DNA of 34,639 bases, from positions 1 through 34,639 of the forward strand of contig JAINDL010000009.1 of assembly GCA_019931245.1 (NCBI GenBank), given 5' to 3'. The stretch is from Bryobacteraceae bacterium CoA2 C42. GTDB taxonomy: Bacteria; Acidobacteriota; Terriglobia; Bryobacterales; Bryobacteraceae. Below the pieces are notes generated by a model. The model had not been told where the DNA came from. It saw only the letters and a program-made list of their open reading frames with translations, and did not search any database. The position numbers and the translations under genes were made by a program. Below, piece by piece: positions 27,083 through 34,257 of the stretch (positions are counted from its first letter, which is position 1; every line of letters starts with the position of its first letter).

Positions 27083-29092
27083 ATGAATATGCGCTCTCCC
27101 CGCTTTGCCGCCCTGCTCTCGGCCCTCGTCGTGTTTCACGCGGCGGCGGAGGAGACTGTAGCGCCTCTCGGTACCTACACCGCTGTCGAACGCCGGCATT
27201 GGGCCTTCCAGAAACGGACCACCCCGGAGGTCCCGGCCTACTCTGACCCCGCCGACCAGGCCTGGGTGAAGAACCCCGTCGACGCCTTCGTCCTCGCCCG
27301 CCTCAAGAAAGCCGGGTTGCGCCCGGCGCCGGAGGCCGACCGCCGTACCCTGATCCGCCGCGCCACCTTTACACTCATCGGTCTGCCGCCTACCCCGGAG
27401 GAGGTGGAAGCCTTCGTCCAGGACCGCTCGCCGCAAGCCTGGGAGAAGGTCATCGACCGTCTGCTCGCCTCCCCCCACTACGGCGAACGCTGGGGCCAGC
27501 ACTGGCTCGACGTGGTCCGCTTCGCCGAATCGGACGGATTTGAATACGATACCCACCGCAACGGCGCCTGGCGCTTCCGCGACTACACCATTCAGTCCTT
27601 CAACGCCGACAAGCCCTACGACAAGTTCCTCATGGAGCAGCTCGCCGGCGACGAGATCGCGCCCAAAGAGGAGCCGATGCGGATTGCCGCCGGCCTCCAG
27701 CGCATGGGCCCGCTGCGCAAGAACGCCGGCAATCAGGAAGTGGCGAGCTCCCGCAACGAAGTGCTCACGGAGATGACCAACGTGGTCGGCGCCGCCTTCC
27801 TCGGCGTCACCCTCGGCTGCGCCCGCTGCCACGATCATAAGTTCGATCCCATTCGCCAGGCCGACTACTACCGCATCCAGTCCTACTTCTCGGCGACCCA
27901 CGAAAAAGATATGCCGCTCGCCGCCGAGGCCGAACAGGCCGCCTGGGAAGCCAAGGCCAAGACGATCCAGGAGGAGATCAAGACCCTCAAAGCCGAGTTG
28001 CGCGGCAAAGTCGGCGACGAACGCCTGGCCCTCGAAAAGAAACTCGAAGCGGCCAACGACCGGCTGCCCGCCCCTCTCCCCGCGCTCTACAGCGTCGAAA
28101 ACGATTTCCAGCGCGTCTCGCCGATTCATCTGCTGAACCGCGGCGAGTACAACCAGCCGAAAGAGAAGGTCGGCGCCCGGCCCCTCGGCGTCCTGCTGCC
28201 GGACGGCGCGCCGGAGCGGACGTCGCTGCCCGAAAACCCGCGCACCAAGCTGGCGGAATGGCTCATCGATCCGGAGAACCCGCTCACGGCTCGCGTCATC
28301 GCCAACCGCATCTGGCACTGGCAGTTCGGCCGCGGTCTGGTGGCCACGCCGAACGACTTCGGCAAGATGGGCCTCCGCCCCACGCATCCCGAACTGCTCG
28401 ACTACCTCGCCAATCAGTTGATAGCCGGCGGCTGGCGTATGAAGCCGCTGCACCGGCTGCTGCTGACTTCGAGCACCTGGCGGCAGTCGTTTGAATCGCC
28501 CATCGCCGCGCAGGCCACCGCCGCAGACCCCGAAAACAAGCTGCTCTGGCACTGGAGCCGGCGGCGTCTCGAAGCCGAAGAGCTCCGCGATAGCCTGCTC
28601 GCCGTCTCCGGCAAGCTCAATGCGAAAGCCGGCGGCCCCAGCGTCATCGTCCCGGTCGACCCCGAACTGGTTAACTTTCTCTACAAGCCCTCGCAGTGGG
28701 CCATCACCCCGGACCCGGCCGAACACGACCGCCGCAGCGTCTACCTGATGGCCAAGCGCAACCTGCGCCTGCCCATGATGGAGACCTTCGACGCCCCGGA
28801 CCTGCAGATCAGCTGCGCCCGCCGCGAGTCTTCCACCCACGCCCCGCAGGCGCTCGAACTCACCAACGGCGACCTCGCCTCCCGCATGGCCACCGCCTTT
28901 GCCCGGCGCATCGAAGCCGAAGCCCAAGGCGACCGCGGGAAAATGGTCGAGCACGCCTGGCAACTCGCCACCAGCCGCCCCCCCTCGGCTAAGGAACGCG
29001 CGCTCGCCCTGCAGTATCTCAACGAAGGCCGGCCCCTGCGCGAGTTCGCCCTGGCCGTGCTGAACCTCAACGCCTTTTTGTACGTGGACTGA
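27083..29092 (+). CDS. DUF1549/DUF1553 protein without the N-terminal cytochrome domain
   Basis: A 669-residue exported protein (leader MNMRSPRFAALLSALVVFHAAAE). Unlike the other two copies in the window it has no PSCyt1 domain: the mature protein begins almost directly with 'HWAFQKRTTPEVP' and DUF1549 ('NPVDAFVLARLKKAGLRPAPEADRRTLIRRATFTLIGLPP', 'YGERWGQHWLDVVRFAESDGFEYD'). The DUF1549 heme-type motif is kept (C246-A-R-C-H250). A coiled-coil linker (about 275-330, 'EAKAKTIQEEIKTLKAELRGKV') precedes DUF1553 ('NPLTARVIANRIWHWQFGRGLVATPNDFG', 'THPELLDYLANQL', 'LRDSLLAVSGKLN'). The function is unknown. It is paired with the DUF1501 gene 2 bp downstream. Confidence 0.93.
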   Translation: MNMRSPRFAALLSALVVFHAAAEETVAPLGTYTAVERRHWAFQKRTTPEVPAYSDPADQAWVKNPVDAFVLARLKKAGLRPAPEADRRTLIRRATFTLIGLPPTPEEVEAFVQDRSPQAWEKVIDRLLASPHYGERWGQHWLDVVRFAESDGFEYDTHRNGAWRFRDYTIQSFNADKPYDKFLMEQLAGDEIAPKEEPMRIAAGLQRMGPLRKNAGNQEVASSRNEVLTEMTNVVGAAFLGVTLGCARCHDHKFDPIRQADYYRIQSYFSATHEKDMPLAAEAEQAAWEAKAKTIQEEIKTLKAELRGKVGDERLALEKKLEAANDRLPAPLPALYSVENDFQRVSPIHLLNRGEYNQPKEKVGARPLGVLLPDGAPERTSLPENPRTKLAEWLIDPENPLTARVIANRIWHWQFGRGLVATPNDFGKMGLRPTHPELLDYLANQLIAGGWRMKPLHRLLLTSSTWRQSFESPIAAQATAADPENKLLWHWSRRRLEAEELRDSLLAVSGKLNAKAGGPSVIVPVDPELVNFLYKPSQWAITPDPAEHDRRSVYLMAKRNLRLPMMETFDAPDLQISCARRESSTHAPQALELTNGDLASRMATAFARRIEAEAQGDRGKMVEHAWQLATSRPPSAKERALALQYLNEGRPLREFALAVLNLNAFLYVD

Positions 29093-29094
29093 TC

Positions 29095-30507
29095 ATGTCT
29101 GAACACTTCCGCTGGACCCGTAACCGCCGCGAATTCCTCACCGATGCCTTCTGCGGCTTCGGCTCCCTGGCCCTGGCCCAGATGACGGCGCAGGCCGCCG
29201 TGAAGAACCCGCTCGCGCCCAAGCCGCCCCATATGCCGGACAAGGCCAAAGCCAAGTCCGTCATCTTCCTGTTCCAGGCCGGCGGCCCCAGCCACATCGA
29301 AACCTTCGACCCCAAGCCGCTGCTCAACCAGCTCAGCGGCCAGAAGCGTCCGGCCGAATTCGGCGAAGCCAAGTATCAGTTCGTCTCCAAAACCGCCAAG
29401 CTGCTCGGCACCAAGCGCACCTTCCGTCGCTACGGCAAGAGTGGCATCGAAGTCTCCGACCTGTTCCCGCACCAGGCCAGCATTGTCGACGAGTTAGCCA
29501 TTATCCGCTCCTGCCACGGTGACATGGTGGTGCACTCGGCCGCCCAGTATCAGCTCATGACCGGCCGCATTCTGCCCGGCTTTCCGAACATGGGCAGTTG
29601 GGTCGCCTACGGTCTCGGCACCGAGAGCGAGTCCCTGCCGGCCTACTGCGTGCTGCCCGACCCCAAGGGCGCCCTCGAAGCGGGCCAGCCCATGTACACG
29701 CAGGGCTTCCTGCCGGCTGTCTACCAGCCCACCATGCTGCGCCCCGGCGCCCGGCCCGTGCTGAATCTCGACCTGCCCGAAGGCATCACGACTCCGCAGC
29801 GCCGCCGCACGCTCGATCTCCTGCGCGGCCTCAACGAAGCCGAGATGAAGCCCGGCGACGCCGAACTCGAAGCCCGCATCGCCGCCTACGACCTCGCCTT
29901 CAAAATGCAGACCGAAGCCCCCGAGGCCTTCGATATCGCCAAGGAATCCGATGCCATGCGCGAACTCTACGGCATCGGCAAGAAGGAGACCGACGACTAC
30001 GGCCGCCGCTGCCTGCTCGCCCGCCGTCTCGTCGAGCGGGGCGTGCGCTTTGTCACGGTGGTCGCCGGCGGCGGCCCGGGCAATATGCAGTGGGACGCGC
30101 ACTCCAACATCGAAGAGAACCATATCCGCATGGCCGGCCACACCGACCAGCCGGTGGCCGCTTTGATCAAAGACCTGAAGCAGCGCGGTTTGCTCGATTC
30201 GACGCTGGTCGTCTGGGGTGGCGAGTTCGGCCGGTCGCCCGAGTCGGAAGGCACCGAGGGCCGCGACCATCACAACCTTGGATTTACGATGTGGATGGCC
30301 GGCGGCGGTATCAAGGGCGGCCAGACGGTGGGCGCGACGGACGCCATCGGCCTACGCGCCGTCGAGAATCCGTGCCACTTCCGCGATATCCACACGACGA
30401 TCCTGCACCAGCTTGGCCTGCAGCAGGATGCGCTCAGCTACCTCCACCTCGGCCGCCGCGAACGGCTGACGGAGGTGCATGGCCAGGTGATCACGCAGAT
30501 CGTGTAG
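29095..30507 (+). CDS. DUF1501 protein, third copy
   Basis: A 470-residue DUF1501 protein beginning 2 bp after its DUF1549/1553 partner. The leader 'RNRREFLTDAFCGFGSLALAQM' (9-30) is a clear Tat signal. Family blocks: 'AKSVIFLFQAGGPSHIETFDPKP', 'PNMGSWVAYGLGTESESLPAYCVL', 'LLARRLVERGVRFVTVVAGGG', 'LKQRGLLDSTLVVWGGEFGRSPESEGTEGRDHHNLGFTMWMAGGGIKGG' in order, and 'FRDIHTTILHQLGLQQDALSYLHLGR' at the end. Compared with the first copy, the sulfatase-like core is highly similar, so the three copies are probably paralogues serving different partners or substrates. The gene ends 6 bp from the convergent ABC permease gene. Confidence 0.94.
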   Translation: MSEHFRWTRNRREFLTDAFCGFGSLALAQMTAQAAVKNPLAPKPPHMPDKAKAKSVIFLFQAGGPSHIETFDPKPLLNQLSGQKRPAEFGEAKYQFVSKTAKLLGTKRTFRRYGKSGIEVSDLFPHQASIVDELAIIRSCHGDMVVHSAAQYQLMTGRILPGFPNMGSWVAYGLGTESESLPAYCVLPDPKGALEAGQPMYTQGFLPAVYQPTMLRPGARPVLNLDLPEGITTPQRRRTLDLLRGLNEAEMKPGDAELEARIAAYDLAFKMQTEAPEAFDIAKESDAMRELYGIGKKETDDYGRRCLLARRLVERGVRFVTVVAGGGPGNMQWDAHSNIEENHIRMAGHTDQPVAALIKDLKQRGLLDSTLVVWGGEFGRSPESEGTEGRDHHNLGFTMWMAGGGIKGGQTVGATDAIGLRAVENPCHFRDIHTTILHQLGLQQDALSYLHLGRRERLTEVHGQVITQIV

Positions 30508-30513
30508 CGGACG

Positions 30514-32187
30514 TCACCGGATCGAGATCGGCCCCTCCCGCTGCGAGGCGGTCAGGGCGCTGATCATTTGCTCCTTGCGCGCTTCGGCGGTTTCGATCGC
30601 CGCATCGGTTGCCACCCAATACAGGATTCCGGCCAGCAGCAGGTCCACTGCGAGCACCGCGAAAAAGGCGGCCTGGGAATCGAGCGCCCAGCGAGCGAGA
30701 TAGGCGAGCGAAACGGGGATCGACAGCACGGGATAGAGCAGCAGCAGCAGGGCGGTCACCATGCCGCCCGAGGAGTTGCGCATCATTTGATTGGGGTCGA
30801 CGGCGCGCGGATAGGCGATGCTCGAAAGATTGCCCGCGCCCAGCAGCACCAGTGAAGTCACGGCCAGCACCCCGGCGGCCTCCAGGAACTGGGTGAATCC
30901 CACCGGGACCGGCAGCAGCATCGAGGTGGCGGTGAGCACCAGCAGGCACGAGAACAGTACGAGCGCCGCCACCAGATTCTTAGCGTACAGCACCGTGCGG
31001 ATGCCAACCGGCATGACAAACGTCGCCTGCGCCGCGCCGCGCTCCATGCCGAAGATGTTCCACAACAGAATGTCGCTCAGCGTCATGAGGACGTATGACA
31101 TCGACAGCGTCAGATAGTTGCCGGCGACAAACCCCTCGCCGTTGACGCTTCGCATGCCGAACGGCAGAAACAGCAGCGGGCTCAGGACACAGCTCATCAG
31201 CAGCATCAGACGGAAGCGGGGCGAGCGCACAAGTAACCGGAACTCCTTTTCGATCACGGCCGCCAGCGGGTCCCGGAACAGAAGCGTCGGCGCACGGTAG
31301 ATCCCCTCAAGCCACGTCTCGCTCCGCCGCCACGTCTCGCTCCGCCGCCACGTCTCGCTCCGCCGCCACGTCTCGCTCCGCCGCCGCCCCCCGCTCGGTA
31401 CGGCGCTGAACTCCTCGAGACGCAGCGACCGCCGGAACTGCGTGCGGGCAAACCAATAGGCAAGACCAATCCAGCCACCGAGCAAAGCTAGCGCCTCCGC
31501 TCCGCCCTGGCCCGTGACCAGCAGGGCGGCAGCTTTCCACGGCAGGAAGCGGTTGAGCCGGACCGCCTGCTCGAACTGGGCCACCAGCGGCGCCGGCAGC
31601 CCATTCATCGAGACCAGTTGCGGCAACACCAGCAGCAGAAGCAGGCAGCCGACCAGGATCTCCCGCACCCAGCGGCGCTGCAGCATCCGATCGAGCAGCG
31701 TCTTCAGACCGCTCGATAGCAGTAAGTTAAACGCTCCGAAAGCCAGCAGGGGCACGGGCGCCCACCACGGCAGTCCCGGATTCCAGGCCGCCCCGGCGCA
31801 GACGCCCAACAGCACCAGCAGCATCTCGAGCCCCGTCGATACCCGCAGGGCCAATTCGAGCAGGAATAGTTGGCCGGGTGGGATGGGGTAGACGAGCAGC
31901 CGTTTGACGTCGAGGAAGGCGCCGCTCGAAGCCAGCACGATCGGAAACATCTGCCAGAAGAAAAAATTAAAGAAAAGAACGGTTCCGAACACCGGTTCGA
32001 TCGATTCCGACGGCCCGCCGCCCCGGCCCGTCAACAGCGCCGCACCCAGCGCCAGGCCCGCCCACAATCCGTACCAGAGCAGACCGCTCAACCAGGCAAG
32101 TAGGATACCCGTCTTGTGGGAGCCGAGTACGAAGTTGCGCTGCGCGCGCCACTGCGCCCAGAGAATCGCGCGGACCGGGCCCAGCAC
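30514..32187 (-). CDS. ABC-type multi-span permease with an internal RRSETW repeat
   Basis: About 557 residues if started at the GTG at 32187 (VLGPVRAILWAQWRAQRNF), which has GGAG 10 nt upstream and lies just after the ATPase stop. An ATG at 32208 overlapping the ATPase gene is an alternative. It has about 12 hydrophobic segments in two halves. Between them lies a cytoplasmic-type loop with four perfect copies of RRSETW (about residues 269-292), encoded by four identical 18-bp units. Flanking motifs 'LLFRDPLAAVIEKEFRLLVRSPRFRLML' start the second half. The protein resembles the large ABC-2-like permeases that pair with the upstream ATPase. Substrate unknown; export is likely from the ATPase type. 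Confidence 0.85.
   Translation of the reverse strand: MLGPVRAILWAQWRAQRNFVLGSHKTGILLAWLSGLLWYGLWAGLALGAALLTGRGGGPSESIEPVFGTVLFFNFFFWQMFPIVLASSGAFLDVKRLLVYPIPPGQLFLLELALRVSTGLEMLLVLLGVCAGAAWNPGLPWWAPVPLLAFGAFNLLLSSGLKTLLDRMLQRRWVREILVGCLLLLLVLPQLVSMNGLPAPLVAQFEQAVRLNRFLPWKAAALLVTGQGGAEALALLGGWIGLAYWFARTQFRRSLRLEEFSAVPSGGRRRSETWRRSETWRRSETWRRSETWLEGIYRAPTLLFRDPLAAVIEKEFRLLVRSPRFRLMLLMSCVLSPLLFLPFGMRSVNGEGFVAGNYLTLSMSYVLMTLSDILLWNIFGMERGAAQATFVMPVGIRTVLYAKNLVAALVLFSCLLVLTATSMLLPVPVGFTQFLEAAGVLAVTSLVLLGAGNLSSIAYPRAVDPNQMMRNSSGGMVTALLLLLYPVLSIPVSLAYLARWALDSQAAFFAVLAVDLLLAGILYWVATDAAIETAEARKEQMISALTASQREGPISIR
31313..31384 (-). repeat. 18-bp x 4 in-frame tandem repeat in the permease gene
   Basis: Four identical, head-to-tail copies of CACGTCTCGCTCCGCCGC (plus strand) at 31313-31330, 31331-31348, 31349-31366 and 31367-31384. 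Read on the coding strand each unit encodes RRSETW. The copies show no substitutions, which points to recent expansion or active copy-number change. The unit length is a multiple of three, so gains or losses keep the frame. Confidence 0.97.
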
Positions 32188-32188
32188 G

Positions 32189-32971
32189 CTAGAGCCACTC
32201 CAGCGCATCGGCCGCCCGCGGCGCCGCACCCACCACTCGTACAAAAATCTCTTCGAGCGTCTCGTCGCCCGCGCGCAGCCGGGACATCGGCTCGTCGATC
32301 ACCAGCTTGCCATCGTGAATGATCGCTACCCGGTCGCAAAGCCGCTCGACCACGTCGAGGACATGCGAGGTGAGAAAGATGGTGGCGCCGCGGCGGACGC
32401 GGTCAGCCAGGATATCCTTCATCAGCCGCGCGCCCACGGCGTCGACGCCCTCAAAGGGCTCATCGAGCAGGAACAGCTGCGGAGAGTGGATCAGCGCGGC
32501 GGCCATGGCCACGCGCTTCCGCATGCCTTTCGAATATTCGCCGATCAGCTTCTGTCCGTGGCCGTCCATTTCGAATAAGGCGAGCAGTTCCCGGCTCCGC
32601 TCCCGGGCGAGGTCCGGCGCGAGGCCATAGAGCCGTCCGCTGAATTCGAGAAACTCCGGGCCCGTCAACTGATCAAACAACAGCGTATCGTCCGGCACCA
32701 GACCGATCTGCCGCTTGATGGCCACGGCATCGTCCGGCATCCGAAGGCCTAGCATCTCGATCTCGCCCGCGGTGGGCGCCGCCAGGCCCATCAGCATCTT
32801 GATGGTGGTAGTTTTCCCCGCCCCGTTGGGTCCTAAAAAGCCGAAGAAGCAGCCCCGGGGCACGGTCAGCGTCAAACCGTCGACGGCGGCCCTGATGCCG
32901 TAAACTTTCCGCAAATCCCGGACGGCCACGGCGGGAGGCTGCACAAACGGAGGAGGCTCAATCACAACCAA
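32189..32971 (-). CDS. ABC transporter ATP-binding protein (ABC-2 exporter type)
   Basis: A 258-260-residue ATPase. The start is a TTG at 32971 or GTG at 32965; no ATG is available. It has Walker A in 'FLGPNGAGKTT', the Q-loop region 'IGLVPDDTLLFDQLTG', signature 'YSKGMRKRV' (the YSKGM variant common in CcmA-type exporters), Walker B 'LFLLDEPFEGVD' and H-loop 'LTSHVLD'. It resembles the ATPases of ABC-2 exporters (drug, lipid, or polymer export). It lies upstream of the permease gene in the same direction, and the permease GTG is 1 bp after its stop or its ATG overlaps it. The intergenic region to the divergent HDOD gene is 53 bp. Confidence 0.93.
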   Translation of the reverse strand: MVVIEPPPFVQPPAVAVRDLRKVYGIRAAVDGLTLTVPRGCFFGFLGPNGAGKTTTIKMLMGLAAPTAGEIEMLGLRMPDDAVAIKRQIGLVPDDTLLFDQLTGPEFLEFSGRLYGLAPDLARERSRELLALFEMDGHGQKLIGEYSKGMRKRVAMAAALIHSPQLFLLDEPFEGVDAVGARLMKDILADRVRRGATIFLTSHVLDVVERLCDRVAIIHDGKLVIDEPMSRLRAGDETLEEIFVRVVGAAPRAADALEWL

Positions 32972-33024
32972 TAGTCTAAGACTTTTATCCGAAGGGTCGA
33001 GGAGGTGATTGAGAAGTAGCCGCC

Positions 33025-33891
33025 ATGAATGCCATCATCACCCCTTCCGTAGCCAGAGAGAAAGCGCTGCATGCGCTAGGACAACTTCCCCCGTTCAACC
33101 CCGTTCTCGCCAAACTGATGGCCACCCTCGCCCGCGAGGATGTCATGCTCACCGATTTGGCGGATTGGATCGAGAAAGATGCCGTGCTGGCCGGAAACGT
33201 CCTACGCATCGTGAACTCGGCCGCCTATGGGCGTTCGGCCTCGATCAGCAGTGTCCGTCAGGCGATCGCGATTCTCGGCACCGTCAAACTGCGGAACATT
33301 ATCTTGGCGATGCAGGTGGCCCGGATGATGACACAGTTGAAGCTGCCGAAGGGATGGTCGGATACGCGCTTCAACCAGCACGCGATCGCCACCGCGCTCA
33401 TGGCGGATCTGCTGGCGCAGTATCTGCCCGTCGATTACGCCGAGGGAGCGTTTATCTCCGGACTGATGCATGATCTGGGTAAACTGATGTTCGCCGTGGG
33501 CTTGCCGGAGGCGTACTCCGAGGTCTGCCAGATGCAGAAGCAGTCCGGCCGACCGGCCGTCGAATGCGAGAGTGAACTGCTCGGGGTAACCCATCCGGAA
33601 CTGTCGCTGGCCGTGCTTGAGAAGTGGCAGCTACCAGTACCGATCCGCTCCGCGGTCCGCCACCATCATGCTCCCGAGGAGAATGCCGCCGGGCCGGGTT
33701 TGCTCTCACTGAGCCGGGCGGTTCAACTGGCCGACCAAGCCATTAATGGGTTAGGAATCACCCTACTCCCCACGGATAAGCCGCCGGTCGACCCCACCCC
33801 CTTGCTCGAACAAGCGGGACTGAAGAACAAGGCCGAGCGGGTGATCGATTCGTTCCAAAAGGACTTCAGTGCGATGAAGGCGGGCATCTAG
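33025..33891 (+). CDS. HDOD-domain signalling protein
   Basis: A 288-residue protein of the HDOD family (non-catalytic HD-like domain found in bacterial signalling proteins). The core spans about 15-215: 'LPPFNPVLAKLMATLAREDVMLTDLADWIEKDAVLAGNVLRIVNSAAYG', 'SSVRQAIAILGTVKLRNIILAM', 'FNQHAIATALMADLLAQYL' and 'AFISGLMHDLGKLMFAVGL', with the H149-D150 pair, and 'AVRHHHAPEE' after it. Unlike many HDOD proteins it has no receiver or GGDEF domain. The ATG at 33025 lacks a well-spaced Shine-Dalgarno; a strong GGAGGTG lies at 33001-33007, 17 nt upstream, in front of a five-codon frame GTG-ATT-GAG-AAG-TAG. Its stop overlaps the stop of the convergent propeller remnant. Confidence 0.92.
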   Translation: MNAIITPSVAREKALHALGQLPPFNPVLAKLMATLAREDVMLTDLADWIEKDAVLAGNVLRIVNSAAYGRSASISSVRQAIAILGTVKLRNIILAMQVARMMTQLKLPKGWSDTRFNQHAIATALMADLLAQYLPVDYAEGAFISGLMHDLGKLMFAVGLPEAYSEVCQMQKQSGRPAVECESELLGVTHPELSLAVLEKWQLPVPIRSAVRHHHAPEENAAGPGLLSLSRAVQLADQAINGLGITLLPTDKPPVDPTPLLEQAGLKNKAERVIDSFQKDFSAMKAGI

Positions 33892-34257
33892 CCGACGGGA
33901 ATCCAGGCGACATAGACGTGCGCGTGGCCAGTTCGGTCACTCGTGAACACCACCGAGCGTTCGTCGGGGCTAAAGGCTCGTCGGGGCTAAAGGCTCGTCG
34001 GGGCTAAAGGCTCGTCGGGGCTAAAGGCTCGTCGGGGCTAAAGGCTCGTCGCGGCTAAAGGCTCGTCGCGGCTAAAGGAAGGATGGGGGGGCGTCCGCTG
34101 CGGTTTATAAGCGGTGTCCGCGCCCGCTTCCATCGAACTAAGTCCTCGCCGTTGGCCCAGCCGTTCCGCGCCGCAGCGAAGTCCTCGGCGAGCGCATAGC
34201 GGCTCTGTCGCCACTGCGATCCCCCGTTGCTCGACTCCGACAGGCACAGGTAAGTAT
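33888..34257 (-). pseudogene. Remnant of a PD40-type beta-propeller gene, broken by a tandem repeat
   Basis: On the minus strand the last 28 or so codons before a TAG at 33890-33888 read FSPDERSVVFTSDRTGHA followed by HVYVAWIPVG, a typical C-terminal blade of PD40/TolB-like or oligogalacturonate-lyase-like beta-propellers. Just upstream comes a seven-copy 17-bp repeat, and beyond it the same frame shows 'PPHPSFSRDE'. If the repeat is collapsed to one unit, the two parts join as HPSFSPDERSVVFTSD, as expected for this fold. With seven units the frame meets a TAG inside the repeat (34040-34038). The preceding sequence to about 34257 has another frame with 'YLCLSESSNGGSQWRQS', which may belong to the same gene after a further shift. 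The gene is not functional as read here. The family assignment is inferred from short matches. Confidence 0.65.
33961..34078 (+). repeat. 17-bp x 7 tandem repeat
   Basis: Seven tandem units of TCGTCGGGGCTAAAGGC, starting at 33961, 33978, 33995, 34012, 34029, 34046 and 34063. The first five are identical; the last two carry C in place of G at unit position 7, and the last differs in its final base. The unit is derived from the coding text for FSPDE of the propeller remnant. Because 17 is not a multiple of three, each unit shifts the frame, but six extra units (102 bp) restore it overall. Confidence 0.97.

Noticed and set aside
33961-34078. The tandem repeat as a CRISPR array
   Set aside because: Units are 17 bp with no spacers between them and there are no cas genes nearby; it is a simple tandem repeat.
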